From positions 62,001 through 126,000 of the forward strand of contig NZ_CP033966.1 in the NCBI RefSeq assembly GCF_003854895.1: a stretch of DNA of 64,000 nt. The letters are read 5' to 3'. The notes below the pieces were generated by a model. It made no database searches. It was given only the letters and a program-made list of their open reading frames with translations, and had not been told where the DNA came from. How positions within the stretch are numbered: position 1 is the first letter of the stretch; every line of letters starts with the position of its first letter. Shown here in pieces: positions 47,895 to 56,145 of the stretch. This DNA comes from Pigmentiphaga sp. H8. Lineage in GTDB: Bacteria; Pseudomonadota; Gammaproteobacteria; Burkholderiales; Burkholderiaceae_B. The position numbers and the translations under genes were made by a program.

Positions 47895-49160
47895 CTACTT
47901 CAGCAGCGACTGGCGATAGGCGTCGATGTCGCCGATGGGACGGCGCGCGACGCCCGAATCCATCGCGGCCAGCGCGACGGCGGACGCGACTTCGCTGATC
48001 AGGCGGGGGTCGAACGGCGTGGGGATGAAGTAGTCCGGGCCGAACTCCAGCTTGTGGTTGGGATAGGCCTTGGCGACTTCGGGCGGGATGGGCTGCTGCG
48101 CGAGATTGGCGATGGCGTTCACGCAGGCGAGCTTCATTTCGTCGGTGATGCGCATGGCCTCCACGTCCAGCGCGCCGCGGAACAGGAAGGGAAAGCAAAG
48201 GACGTTGTTGACCTGGTTCGGGTAGTCCGAACGTCCCGTCGCGATCAGGCAGTCCGAGCGGACGGCGCGGGCCACTTCCGGACGGATCTCGGGTTCGGGA
48301 TTGGCCAGCGCCAGGATCAGGGGGCGCAGCGCCATGGTCGAGACCATTTCCGGCGTCAGCAATCCGGCGGCGGAGCATCCCAGGAAGACGTCGGCGTCCT
48401 TGACCGCGTCGGCCAGCGTGCGCGCGGCGCTGGTGGAGGCATAGCGCGACTTGTTGAATTCCATCGACGCGTCGCGGCCTTCGTAGACCACGCCCTTGGA
48501 GTCCACCAGCAGGATGTTTTCCTTCTTCAGCCCCTGGCGCACCAGCAGGTCCAGGCACGCGATGGCCGCGGCGCCGGCGCCCGAGCAGACCAGCTTGACC
48601 TGGTCCAGGGACTTCTCGGCCAGCTTCAGGCCGTTGACGATGCCGGCGGAGGCGACGATGGCCGTGCCGTGCTGGTCGTCATGGAAGACCGGGATCGACA
48701 TGCGCTCGGTCAGTTTGCGCTCAATGTAGAAGCACTCGGGCGCCTTGATGTCCTCGAGATTGATGCCGCCGAACGTGGGCTCCATCATCGCGATGGCGTC
48801 GACCAGCTTGTCGGGGTCCGTCTCGGCCAGTTCGATGTCGAAGACGTTGATGCCCGCGAACTTCTGGAACAGGCAGGCCTTGCCTTCCATGACGGGCTTG
48901 GCGGCGTACGGGCCGATGTTGCCCAGACCGAGCACGGCGGTGCCGTTGGAGATGACCGCCACCAGGTTCGAGCGCGACGTGTAGTAGCGCGTGGCCTGCT
49001 GGTCGTTGGCGATGGCTTCGCACGCGGCGGCGACGCCGGGGGAATAGGCCAGCGACAGGTCGTGCTGGTTGTCGAGGGGCTTGGTGGGGACGACGGAGAT
49101 CTTTCCGGCGATGGGGAACTGATGATAGGCGAGCGCCTGATCGGTAAGCGAAGAATCCAT
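47895..49160 (-). CDS. Single-domain malic enzyme (MaeB-type N-terminal part only)
   Basis: This 421-residue NAD(P)-dependent malic enzyme decarboxylates malate to pyruvate. The N-terminal DNQHDLSLAYSPGVAAAC is the MaeB-type start of the catalytic domain. The metal-binding region is PVFHDDQHGTAIV, and the cofactor fold is VKLVCSGAGAAAIACLDLL. FGPDYFIPTPFDPRL leads to the C-terminus IDAYRQSLLK. In MaeB-type enzymes this point normally runs on into a phosphotransacetylase-like domain of about 330 residues; here the frame stops and no remnant follows. The start MDSSLTDQAL was chosen; the frame extends further upstream without homologous content. Confidence 0.9.
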   Translation of the reverse strand: MDSSLTDQALAYHQFPIAGKISVVPTKPLDNQHDLSLAYSPGVAAACEAIANDQQATRYYTSRSNLVAVISNGTAVLGLGNIGPYAAKPVMEGKACLFQKFAGINVFDIELAETDPDKLVDAIAMMEPTFGGINLEDIKAPECFYIERKLTERMSIPVFHDDQHGTAIVASAGIVNGLKLAEKSLDQVKLVCSGAGAAAIACLDLLVRQGLKKENILLVDSKGVVYEGRDASMEFNKSRYASTSAARTLADAVKDADVFLGCSAAGLLTPEMVSTMALRPLILALANPEPEIRPEVARAVRSDCLIATGRSDYPNQVNNVLCFPFLFRGALDVEAMRITDEMKLACVNAIANLAQQPIPPEVAKAYPNHKLEFGPDYFIPTPFDPRLISEVASAVALAAMDSGVARRPIGDIDAYRQSLLK

Positions 49161-49471
49161 TGTTTTATATGTAGAACAGTAGCGGCACGTGAACGAACAT
49201 TGTATGCCCGGTTGAGCACGGCACGGCGCTTGGCCTGGCCCGCCGGGCCGCCTGGGGCGGTGCATTCGCGGCCGCACGGGCAGGGCGTGGCAAGGGTCGA
49301 TGCGCATCGCAACGATCATGCGACGCAGCATCGCGCGGCAGGGTCTTGTGGGGGGCGAGAGGGTTTGCGTATGCCATGGCGAGGGCCGTGCGCGTACGCG
49401 CCCGAGGATGCTGCGTTACAACAAACAAGCGCGGCCAAGGTCCCGGCACCGGGTCGTACATGACGGCGCGG
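49161..49471. other. Intergenic region upstream of the malic enzyme, no gene seen
   Basis: This stretch holds no supported gene. Just before the malic enzyme start it is AT-rich, and on the minus strand a TACAAT box (49199-49204) could be its -10; no good -35 was found. The rest is GC-rich with small repeats such as CGTACGCGC. Long frames crossing it have no recognisable product. Confidence 0.5.
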
Positions 49472-49501
49472 GCGATAGTTGCGGAGAGGCAACTATCGCC
49501 A
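49472..49501 (-). terminator. 12-bp perfect hairpin after the GntR gene
   Basis: GGCGATAGTTGC and its exact complement flank the loop GGAGAG, 14 bases beyond the stop of the minus-strand GntR gene. No T-run follows, so it is a weak intrinsic terminator or a Rho-blocking hairpin. Its position after a stop and before an empty region supports a role in transcript ending. Confidence 0.55.
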
Positions 49502-49515
49502 GCCCGGGGCGCGCG

Positions 49516-50208
49516 TCACAGCGCGCGAAGCATGCGGGTCAGCCGCACCTTGTAGGCGGCGCGGATGTGTTCGCGCGTGATGCGTTCGGCAAGATCGGGG
49601 TCGCGCTGCTCCAGCGCCGCCACCATTTCCTGGTGTTCGCGCGAGCTGCTGTCGGCGCGCCCCGGTATGGTCAGCGTGGTGGGGCCCAGCAGCGCCATCG
49701 ATTCCTGCAGCGAATTGAGCGTCTTCAGCAGATAGCGGTTGTGGGCGCAGCGGTACAGCGTGTCATGGAAGAAGCGGTTGTTGATGGCGAGCTGCTCGGG
49801 CTGGCCGGCCAGGTGGGCATCGCGGTCGGCGATCTCCCGCAGGGCCGAGACTTCCACGTCGGAGGCGTGGCGCGCGGCCAGCCGCGCGGCCGTGCCTTCC
49901 AGCACCTCGCGCATGACGTACAGCTCGTTGACCATGCTCTGGTCGAGTTCGGTCACGATGAGTCCGCGGCCCGATTCGTTCACGAGGAGCCCTTCGTTCT
50001 CCAGGCGGCTCAGGGCCTCGCGCACGGGCGTGCGGCTCAGGCCCAGCAGTTCGGCCAGCTCGATCTCGCGCAGGCGCGTGCCGGGAGCCAGTTCGCCGGT
50101 GTGGATGGCGGTGCGCACATACTGGTAGGCCTGCTCGCCGCGCGAGCACGAGGTCTGTCCCAGGCTTTTCGCGCTGGGCACGGCGGGCGCCGCTTTCTTT
50201 CTGGGCAT
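49516..50208 (-). CDS. GntR-family (FCD) transcriptional regulator
   Basis: This regulator of about 230 residues has an N-terminal GntR winged helix (AYQYVRTAIHTGELAPGTRLREIELAELLGLSRTPVREALSRLENEGLL). The C-terminal FCD ligand domain (MREVLEGTAARLAA, then INNRFFHDTLYRCAHNRYL, then EHQEMVAALEQRDPDLAERI) has metal-binding histidines typical of sensors of organic acids. The start MPRKKAAPAV was chosen; an ATG at 50244 adds 12 residues. It lies 74 bases after the Bug gene on the same strand. The likely target is the divergent promoter region at 51.3 kb, where a TTGAATACAA site is found. Confidence 0.9.
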   Translation of the reverse strand: MPRKKAAPAVPSAKSLGQTSCSRGEQAYQYVRTAIHTGELAPGTRLREIELAELLGLSRTPVREALSRLENEGLLVNESGRGLIVTELDQSMVNELYVMREVLEGTAARLAARHASDVEVSALREIADRDAHLAGQPEQLAINNRFFHDTLYRCAHNRYLLKTLNSLQESMALLGPTTLTIPGRADSSSREHQEMVAALEQRDPDLAERITREHIRAAYKVRLTRMLRAL

Positions 50209-50282
50209 GGACGGCGGAATGGCGGGTGGCAAAGCAGGGATCATAACCAAGTCCGTCCCTTGCCCCCGCTTGCCGCGCTCGT

Positions 50283-51257
50283 TCAAGGCGAAGCCGTCGT
50301 GGCCTTGGAAGGTTTGAGCAGCTTGCTCCAGCGGGCGATCTCCTCGCGCACGAAGCGGTCGAATTCCGCCGGCGACGACACGCGGACCTCGCCGTCGATG
50401 ACCTCGAACCGCTTGGCGACCTCCGGGTCGGCGAGGCTGGTGCGCAGCGCGCTGTTGATCTTGTCGATGATGGGCTTGGGCGTGCCCGCCGGCGCGAACA
50501 TGCCCCACCACACCACCGCCTCGAAATCCTTGACGCCCTGTTCGGCGATGGTCTTGACGTCGGGCGCCGACTGCAGGCGCCGCAGTCCGCTGGTGGCCAG
50601 CAGCTTGGCCCGCTTGCTGTCCAGGTGGGGCTTGATCTGCGACAGGCCGGTAAACGCGAGGTCCACGTGGCCGCTGGCGACGTCGAGCATGGCGGGTCCG
50701 GCGCCGCGATAGGGCACGTCCAGGATGTTGGCGTGGGTGGCGGCCTTGAACAGCTCGGTGGCCAGGTGCGAGGCGGATCCCTCGCCCGAGGTGGCGATGG
50801 TCAGCTTGCCCGGCTGCCTGGCGGCCAGTTCCAGCAATTGGGGGATGTCGTTGGCGGGCAGGTTGGCGCGCGCGGCCAGCCCCATCGCATAGGTGATGAC
50901 CAGGCCGATGGGCGCGAAATCATCCGGTGTCCGGTAGGGCAGCCTGGGCAGCAGCGTGGGGTTGGTGGCGAAGCTGGGGCTGACGATCAGCAGCGTGTAG
51001 CCGTCGGGCTCGGCCTTGGCGACGGCCTCGGTGCCCGTCACGGTATTGCCGCCACCGCGGTTGTCGATGATGACCGGCTGCTTCAGCGTGGCCGACAGCT
51101 TGTCGGCGAAGGCGCGGGCGATGAAATCGCCGCCGCCGCCCGCGGCGAATGGCACCACGATACGGACGGGTTTTTCGGGATAGTGGTCGGCCGGCGCGGC
51201 GTGGCCGGGCAGGGCGAAAGCGGCCAGACAGACCGCTGCGCCGAATGCGTGCTTCAT
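50283..51257 (-). CDS. Bug-family (TctC) periplasmic solute-binding protein
   Basis: This 324-residue Bug receptor has the signal MKHAFGAAVCLAAFALPGHAA cleaved before PADHYPEKP. Loops PFAAGGGGDF, SPSFATNP and TSGEGSASHLATELF, and VPYRGAGPAMLDVASG, are family features. IIDNRGGGNTVTGTEAVAKAEPDGYTL is also typical. GGAGGAGAC before ATG is a near-perfect ribosome site. A longer frame to 51410 overlaps the divergent ligase start and is not used. It is divergent from the ligase/lyase operon and upstream of the GntR gene, so it probably binds the acid that the ligase activates. Confidence 0.95.
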   Translation of the reverse strand: MKHAFGAAVCLAAFALPGHAAPADHYPEKPVRIVVPFAAGGGGDFIARAFADKLSATLKQPVIIDNRGGGNTVTGTEAVAKAEPDGYTLLIVSPSFATNPTLLPRLPYRTPDDFAPIGLVITYAMGLAARANLPANDIPQLLELAARQPGKLTIATSGEGSASHLATELFKAATHANILDVPYRGAGPAMLDVASGHVDLAFTGLSQIKPHLDSKRAKLLATSGLRRLQSAPDVKTIAEQGVKDFEAVVWWGMFAPAGTPKPIIDKINSALRTSLADPEVAKRFEVIDGEVRVSSPAEFDRFVREEIARWSKLLKPSKATTASP

Positions 51258-51332
51258 GTCTCCTCCTGAGGGGGCCGGGGTTCGTGCCCGTTGCGCCGCC
51301 GCAGGCGGGGGTCGGGCGCTATCGGTATGCGT

Positions 51333-51346
51333 TTGAATACAATTGT
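51333..51346. promoter_or_regulatory. Candidate GntR (FCD) operator in the divergent promoter
   Basis: TTGAATACAA (51333-51342) differs by one base from the palindrome TTGTATACAA typical of FCD-type GntR sites, and ACAATTGT (51339-51346) is a perfect 8-bp palindrome overlapping it. The site lies in the 151-base gap between the Bug gene and the divergent acyl-CoA ligase gene. The GntR gene at 49516 is the natural candidate regulator. A single site could control both directions. Confidence 0.5.
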
Positions 51347-51408
51347 GCACGCACGTATCCAGGAAGTAAACTGGCAAGGTCGAATTCTCTGTTTCCGGCC
51401 GCTCGACC

Positions 51409-53001
51409 ATGAAAAGTCCGCTCGAAGTCCTGAACCGCTATCGTCCCCACGACGGGACCCTGCACGATGCTTTCCGGAGCCGGTGCGCCGACCGCGCGTC
51501 CCAGCCTTTCCTGATCCAGGATGGCGAGTGCTGGAGCTGGGGCGAATTCGGCCAGCGGTATGAACACCTGGCCCATGTCCTGGCCGCGCGGGGGATAGGA
51601 CCCGGTTCGCGCGTGGCGGTGGTCGGGCGCAACGACCGGGCACACGTGCTGGCGCTGTTCGCGCTGGCCCGGCTGGGGGCCACCATGGTGCCGGTCAATC
51701 CCGATTTCGGTCCGCGCGAGATGGACTACGCGCTGCGGCACGCCGAGGTGCAGGGCATCCTGGTCCAGACGCGCCTCCTCGATCTGGTGCGGCCGATCGC
51801 CGCCGCGCTTCCGGCGCCTCCCTGGCTGATGGCGACGGACGGCCCGGCGGACGATGCCGGCTCGCTGGCCGCCGCGCTGGCGCAGCCCGTGGCCGAGGGT
51901 GCGCTACCCGTCCCGGCGGCGTCCGATACCTGCGTCATCATCTATACCTCCGGCACCACGGGCTTCCCCAAGGGGGTCATGCACAGCCAGTACAACCTCG
52001 TGACCGCGGGCGAGGCCAACGTCGCGCGCGTGCACCTGCAACCGGACGACAGGCTGATGGTCATCCTGCCGTTCTTCCACATGAACGCGCTGTTCTATTC
52101 GGTGGGCGGCGTGCTGGCATCCGGGGCGGCGATGATCCTGGTGCCGCGCTTCTCCGCCTCCACCTTCTGGCAGGTGGCGGCCGACAACGGCGCTACGGTG
52201 GTCAACATCATCGAGGCCATCGGCACCATCCTGGCGTCCCGCGACCGGCGCGAGTACCGGCCCGATCACCGCCTGCGCGTGGTGTACGGCGTGCGCAGGA
52301 AGTCGGCGCCCGCGTTCCGCGACGAGTTCGGCGTGCCGCACCTGTTCTCGGGATTCGGCATGACCGAGATCCCGGGCGTCACCTGCAATCCCTACGACGG
52401 GCCCGACAAACCGGGCAGCATGGGCGTGGTGGCCGCGCACCCGGATCCGGCCCGGCCCTGGGCGCGATGCCGGGTGGTGGACGACGCCGGCCACGACGTG
52501 GGCGTGGACGAGATCGGTGAACTGTGGGTGGCCACGCCCATCGTCATGCAGGGCTATTTCCGCGATCCCGAACAGACTCGCCAGGCCTTCGACGGCGAGT
52601 GGCTCAAGACCGGCGACCTGGTCCGGCGCGATGCCGACGGTTTCTTCTTCCACGTCTCGCGCAAGAAGGACATCATCCGGCGCCGCGGCGAGAACATCGC
52701 CGCCGCCGAACTCGAAATGGTCATCAACGAGCACCCCGCCGTGTTCGAGGCGGCGGCCCTGGCCGTGCCGTCCGAACTGGGCGAGGACGAGATCCTGGTG
52801 GTGGTGGCGCCGCGCCCGGGCGCCGCGCTGGCCGAATCCGACGTGGCCGAGTGGTGCCGCGACCGGCTGGCCGCTATCAAGGTGCCGCGCTACGTGGCGC
52901 TGCTGCCGGAGCTGCCACACACGCCCACGCACAAGATCGCCAAGAACCTGCTGCGCGACGATCCCGCCGTCAGGGAGCGGACCGTGGACTTGCAAGCCTG
53001 A
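51409..53001 (+). CDS. AMP-dependent acyl-CoA synthetase
   Basis: This 530-residue ANL ligase carries the motifs IIYTSGTTGFPKG (about 180), LPFFHMNALFYS, GFGMTEIPG, WLKTGDLVRRDAD, RKKDIIRRRGENI and the C-terminal THKIAKN lysine. The sequence is closest in style to crotonobetaine/carnitine-CoA ligases (CaiC-like) and fatty-acyl ligases. With the citryl-CoA-lyase-like gene 59 bases downstream, it may activate a hydroxy-dicarboxylic or tricarboxylic acid to its CoA ester for cleavage. The divergent Bug receptor is the probable importer of the same acid. Substrate prediction is inference from context only. Confidence 0.92.
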   Translation: MKSPLEVLNRYRPHDGTLHDAFRSRCADRASQPFLIQDGECWSWGEFGQRYEHLAHVLAARGIGPGSRVAVVGRNDRAHVLALFALARLGATMVPVNPDFGPREMDYALRHAEVQGILVQTRLLDLVRPIAAALPAPPWLMATDGPADDAGSLAAALAQPVAEGALPVPAASDTCVIIYTSGTTGFPKGVMHSQYNLVTAGEANVARVHLQPDDRLMVILPFFHMNALFYSVGGVLASGAAMILVPRFSASTFWQVAADNGATVVNIIEAIGTILASRDRREYRPDHRLRVVYGVRRKSAPAFRDEFGVPHLFSGFGMTEIPGVTCNPYDGPDKPGSMGVVAAHPDPARPWARCRVVDDAGHDVGVDEIGELWVATPIVMQGYFRDPEQTRQAFDGEWLKTGDLVRRDADGFFFHVSRKKDIIRRRGENIAAAELEMVINEHPAVFEAAALAVPSELGEDEILVVVAPRPGAALAESDVAEWCRDRLAAIKVPRYVALLPELPHTPTHKIAKNLLRDDPAVRERTVDLQA

Positions 53002-53060
53002 ACCCATCGCCCGCCTGCCGCGGGCACAATGCGAACCGGACATCGAAGGAGACACGACCC

Positions 53061-53834
53061 ATGGCCAAGCGCAAGCAACTGAAGACCGACATCTGCTGGA
53101 GCACCGAAGACAAGATCACCATCAAGGGGCTGGACCTGTGCCAGGACATCATGGGGAAGGTGTCGCTGGGCGACATGGCTTTCCTGGAAATGATGGACCG
53201 CCTGCCCAACGAGCGCGAGTCGCGCGTGTTCAACGCGCTGGCGGTGATCCTGGTCGAGCACGGCATGACGCCCAGTGCCATCGTGACCCGCATGACGCTG
53301 GCGGGCGCGCCCGAGGCCATGCAGGCGGCGGTGGCGGCCGGGCTGAGCGGCCTGGGCAGCGTATTCGTCGGCAGCATGGAGAATGCCGCCCGCATGCTGC
53401 AGGATGCGTTGCCGGATCCGGCCCAGCCCGGCGACATCGCCGCCCTGGCCGCCCGCATCGTCGACGAGCACGCGGCGCGCGGCCGTACGGTTCCCGGTAT
53501 CGGCCATCACATCCACAAGCCGGTCGATCCGCGCGCCCCGCGCCTGTTCGAGATCGCCCGTGAAAACGGCTACGGCGGCCCTTACGTGGCCCTGATGCAG
53601 GCGGTGGCCGAGGCGGCGCAGGCGCGCCTGGGCAAGAGCCTGCCGGTCAACGCCACCGGCGCCATCGCCGCGGTGGCCAGCGAACTGGGCATTCCCTGGC
53701 GCGTGGTCCGGGGCATAGGCGTCATGTCGCGGGCCATCGGGCTGGTGGCGCACGTGCTGGAAGAACTGCGCGAGCCGATGGCCCGCGAGATCAAGGCCAT
53801 GGTCGAGGAAGAAGCCACCGCGCACCTGCGCTGA
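53061..53834 (+). CDS. Citrate-synthase-fold protein, citryl-CoA-lyase-like
   Basis: This 257-residue member of the short citrate-synthase family was named citryl-CoA lyase by homology. VEHGMTPSAIVTRMT supplies the first active-site His, GIGHHIHKPVDPRAPRLF the second, and GVMSRAIGLVAHVLEE the phosphate/carboxylate-binding Arg. The catalytic Asp expected in NVDGAI is Thr here (PVNATGAIAAV), so standard citrate-synthase chemistry is doubtful; this change may be a subfamily trait. Length is about 60% of citrate synthase because the large N-terminal part is missing. It probably cleaves a CoA ester made by the upstream ligase. A strong terminator follows. Confidence 0.82.
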   Translation: MAKRKQLKTDICWSTEDKITIKGLDLCQDIMGKVSLGDMAFLEMMDRLPNERESRVFNALAVILVEHGMTPSAIVTRMTLAGAPEAMQAAVAAGLSGLGSVFVGSMENAARMLQDALPDPAQPGDIAALAARIVDEHAARGRTVPGIGHHIHKPVDPRAPRLFEIARENGYGGPYVALMQAVAEAAQARLGKSLPVNATGAIAAVASELGIPWRVVRGIGVMSRAIGLVAHVLEELREPMAREIKAMVEEEATAHLR

Positions 53835-53854
53835 TTCCCGACAGGCGCTTCCGG

Positions 53855-53880
53855 GTCCGCCCCGAGGGGCGGACTTTTTT
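53855..53880 (+). terminator. Rho-independent terminator of the ligase/lyase operon
   Basis: GTCCGCCCC-GA-GGGGCGGAC followed by TTTTTT, 20 bases after the lyase stop. It is a perfect 9-bp GC-rich stem with a clean T-run on the plus strand. It isolates the ligase/lyase transcript from the PhoX gene. Confidence 0.95.
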
Positions 53881-53975
53881 CGTCCGTAACCCGGATGTCA
53901 CATGGGTCTTTTAACCTCGCGCTCGGTCAAGCTGACAAGCAGCTTAATGCCGTCTTTCCACACCACGAGGTTTGA

Positions 53976-55838
53976 ATGTCCTATCTGACAGATAAATTGC
54001 GCGCTCCGTCCCGCGAGGCGCAGGGAGAAGTCACCGTCCCCGGCCAGATGTTCGACGAGATCGTCGCCGCCAACCCCGCACGCCGCACGTTGCTCAGGAA
54101 CAGCTTCGGCCTGTCGATCCTGTCGGTCTTCGGTGCGACGACGCTGGCCGCCTGTGGCAGCGATGGCGATTCCGCGCCGGCGCCGGGTGGCGGTGGAGGC
54201 GGCGGTGGCGGTGGCGGTACCGATCCGGTCGGCCCCGACTACTCGGTCAAGTTCGAGCGGCTGGCCGACAAGATCACGGCCGACACCGTGACCGTGCCCA
54301 AGGATTACCAGGTGCAGGTCCTGTATTCGGCCGGCGACAAGTGCGAGGCGGGTTCCGCCGGATACGCCGGCACGCCCCAGTCGTGGCCGGACACCGAGAC
54401 GCAGGCCGGCGGCCAGCACGACGGCATGCACTACTACGCGCTGGACGGCGTCGATCCCAACAAGGGCGGCCTGCTGGTCCTGAACCACGAAAGCACCGAT
54501 AACGCCACGCTGAACCTGACCGTGGAAGGCACCAAGACGCGCCTGTCCAACGTCGGCGTCTCGGTCGTCGAGATCGCGCGCGGCGACGACGGCAACTGGA
54601 CGGTCAAGGCCAACTCCCGCTACAACAAGCGCTATACCGGCAACACCGTCTACAACGTCGGCGGCCCGGCCGCCTCGGCGGTCAACAGCACCCGCAAGGT
54701 GGTGGGCACGCTGAACAACTGCGCCAGCGGCCCGACGCCCTGGGGCACGTACCTGACCTGCGAAGAGACGACTGACAACTACCTGGATCCCACGCAGGAC
54801 GAGAAGGGCTACGGCTGGGTGGTCGAGATCGATCCCCAGACGCCGACCTCGACCGCGGTCAAGCGCACCGCCATGGGCCGCTTCGACCACGAGAACACCG
54901 CCTACATGACGAACGAGGCCAACCGCGTCGCGTTCTACATGGGCGACGACGGCACGCCGGGCTGCATCTACAAGTTCATCCCCAGCAAGGCCTACGATCC
55001 CAAGAACCGCGCGGCCAACCTGAACCTGCTGGACGAAGGCACGCTGTACGCCGCCCGCTTCAACGACGACGGCACCGGCAACTGGGTCGAGCTGACGCAT
55101 GGCAAGAACAACCTCACGCTGAACGCCATCGATCCGGGCAACTACACGCAGACCGCGCCGGACCAGCCGCCCAAGCCCGTCATCGTCAACTTCGCCAGCC
55201 AGGCCGACGTACTGATCAACACCAAGGTCGCCGCGCGCGTGGCCGGCGCCACGCTGATGGACCGCCCCGAGTGGATCACGGTGGGCGTGGACAAGACCGT
55301 CTATTGCACGCTGACCAACAACGGCAGCCGCAAGCGCACCAGCGCCGCCAACCCGCGCATCAGCAATTCGCACGGCCACATCGTGCGCTGGAAGGAACGC
55401 GGCGATTCTCCGCTGGCCACGACCTTCGAATGGGAACTGCTGCTGCTGGCCGGCCAGGACCCGGCGGACGGCGCCGCGGCCAACGTGACCGGCAACATCA
55501 AGGGCGACGAGTTCTCCAGCCCCGACGGCATCCGCGTCGATCCCCAGGGCCGCCTGTGGGTGCAGACCGACTCGGGCACGGGTTCGAACATCACCGACAT
55601 CTTCGGCAACAACTCGATGTACTACATCGACCAGGAAACGGGCGAATCCAAGCGCTTCCTGGTGGGCCCCAAGGGCTGCGAGATCACGGGCATCGCCTAT
55701 ACCCCCGACCTCGCGACCTTCTTCATCAACATCCAGCACCCGAACGGCGCGTGGAACACCAAGCGCGCCGGCGGCGGCGACGCGCGGTCCGCCACGATCG
55801 TGGTCAGCCGGAAGGACGGCAAGCCCGTGGGCGCCTGA
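53976..55838 (+). CDS. phoX: PhoX-like calcium-dependent alkaline phosphatase (DUF839), lipoprotein form
   Basis: This 620-residue protein is of the PhoX/DUF839 family, a periplasmic or surface phosphatase that releases phosphate from organic esters. The leader has a twin-arginine (R36 R37 in ARRTLLRNSFGLS) and a lipobox-like TTLAAC with C60, followed by a Gly-run linker, so Tat export followed by lipid anchoring is plausible. LLVLNHESTDN, GTYLTCEETTDNYL and GRFDHENTAYM carry the expected acidic metal-binding residues, and SSPDGIRVDPQGRLWVQTDSGTG is the typical beta-propeller repeat near the C-terminus. It sits between two strong terminators, so it is a single-gene transcript. No convincing Pho box was found in its own 95-base promoter region. 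Confidence 0.9.
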   Translation: MSYLTDKLRAPSREAQGEVTVPGQMFDEIVAANPARRTLLRNSFGLSILSVFGATTLAACGSDGDSAPAPGGGGGGGGGGGTDPVGPDYSVKFERLADKITADTVTVPKDYQVQVLYSAGDKCEAGSAGYAGTPQSWPDTETQAGGQHDGMHYYALDGVDPNKGGLLVLNHESTDNATLNLTVEGTKTRLSNVGVSVVEIARGDDGNWTVKANSRYNKRYTGNTVYNVGGPAASAVNSTRKVVGTLNNCASGPTPWGTYLTCEETTDNYLDPTQDEKGYGWVVEIDPQTPTSTAVKRTAMGRFDHENTAYMTNEANRVAFYMGDDGTPGCIYKFIPSKAYDPKNRAANLNLLDEGTLYAARFNDDGTGNWVELTHGKNNLTLNAIDPGNYTQTAPDQPPKPVIVNFASQADVLINTKVAARVAGATLMDRPEWITVGVDKTVYCTLTNNGSRKRTSAANPRISNSHGHIVRWKERGDSPLATTFEWELLLLAGQDPADGAAANVTGNIKGDEFSSPDGIRVDPQGRLWVQTDSGTGSNITDIFGNNSMYYIDQETGESKRFLVGPKGCEITGIAYTPDLATFFINIQHPNGAWNTKRAGGGDARSATIVVSRKDGKPVGA

Positions 55839-55887
55839 ACAATCAAGGAGGGGGCGTTGCCGCGGTTAGGCACACCCCCATTTACAG

Positions 55888-55918
55888 CCCGGATGGCCTG
55901 GCCATCCGGGTTTTTTTT
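55888..55918 (+). terminator. Rho-independent terminator of the PhoX gene
   Basis: CCCGGATGGC-CTG-GCCATCCGGG followed by eight T, 50 bases after the PhoX stop. The 10-bp stem is perfect. It separates PhoX from the lipoprotein/phospholipase unit. Confidence 0.95.
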
Positions 55919-55956
55919 GGTATTTCCTTACATATGTCCTGCGCCGCCTATCCGCC

Positions 55957-55990
55957 CGGTCATCGGACTGACATGGCGCATGCGGACAAT
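55957..55990 (+). promoter_or_regulatory. Candidate Pho box and -10 upstream of the lipoprotein/phospholipase unit
   Basis: CGGTCAT-CGGA-CTGACAT (55957-55974) matches the two-repeat CTGTCAT-N4-CTGTCAT form bound by PhoB with one mismatch in each half. GACAAT (55985-55990), a four-of-six -10, starts 10 bases after it, which is the spacing used when a Pho box replaces the -35. The transcript would lead into the small lipoprotein (ATG at 56146) and the phospholipase. This makes phosphate-starvation control likely. Confidence 0.65.
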
Positions 55991-56145
55991 CCGGCCCGTC
56001 ACGTGATGAATGTCCAGGGGCCTGAAAGCAAGAGTTGGCGCAGATTATTGCGCTAGCGTGCGCTTGCTCTACCGTATCGCGCAAGCGGTTTTCCACGCTT
56101 GCGCGGGCGGGCCAGGCCGTTGTCCAACGCCAACGACCTTCGATC

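Noticed and set aside
53881..53975. Possible Pho box directly upstream of PhoX
   Set aside because: Strings such as CGGTCAAGCTGACAAG lack the 7-N4-7 direct-repeat spacing and no -10 is placed correctly; the AAGCTG/CAGCTT dyad there is too short to assign.
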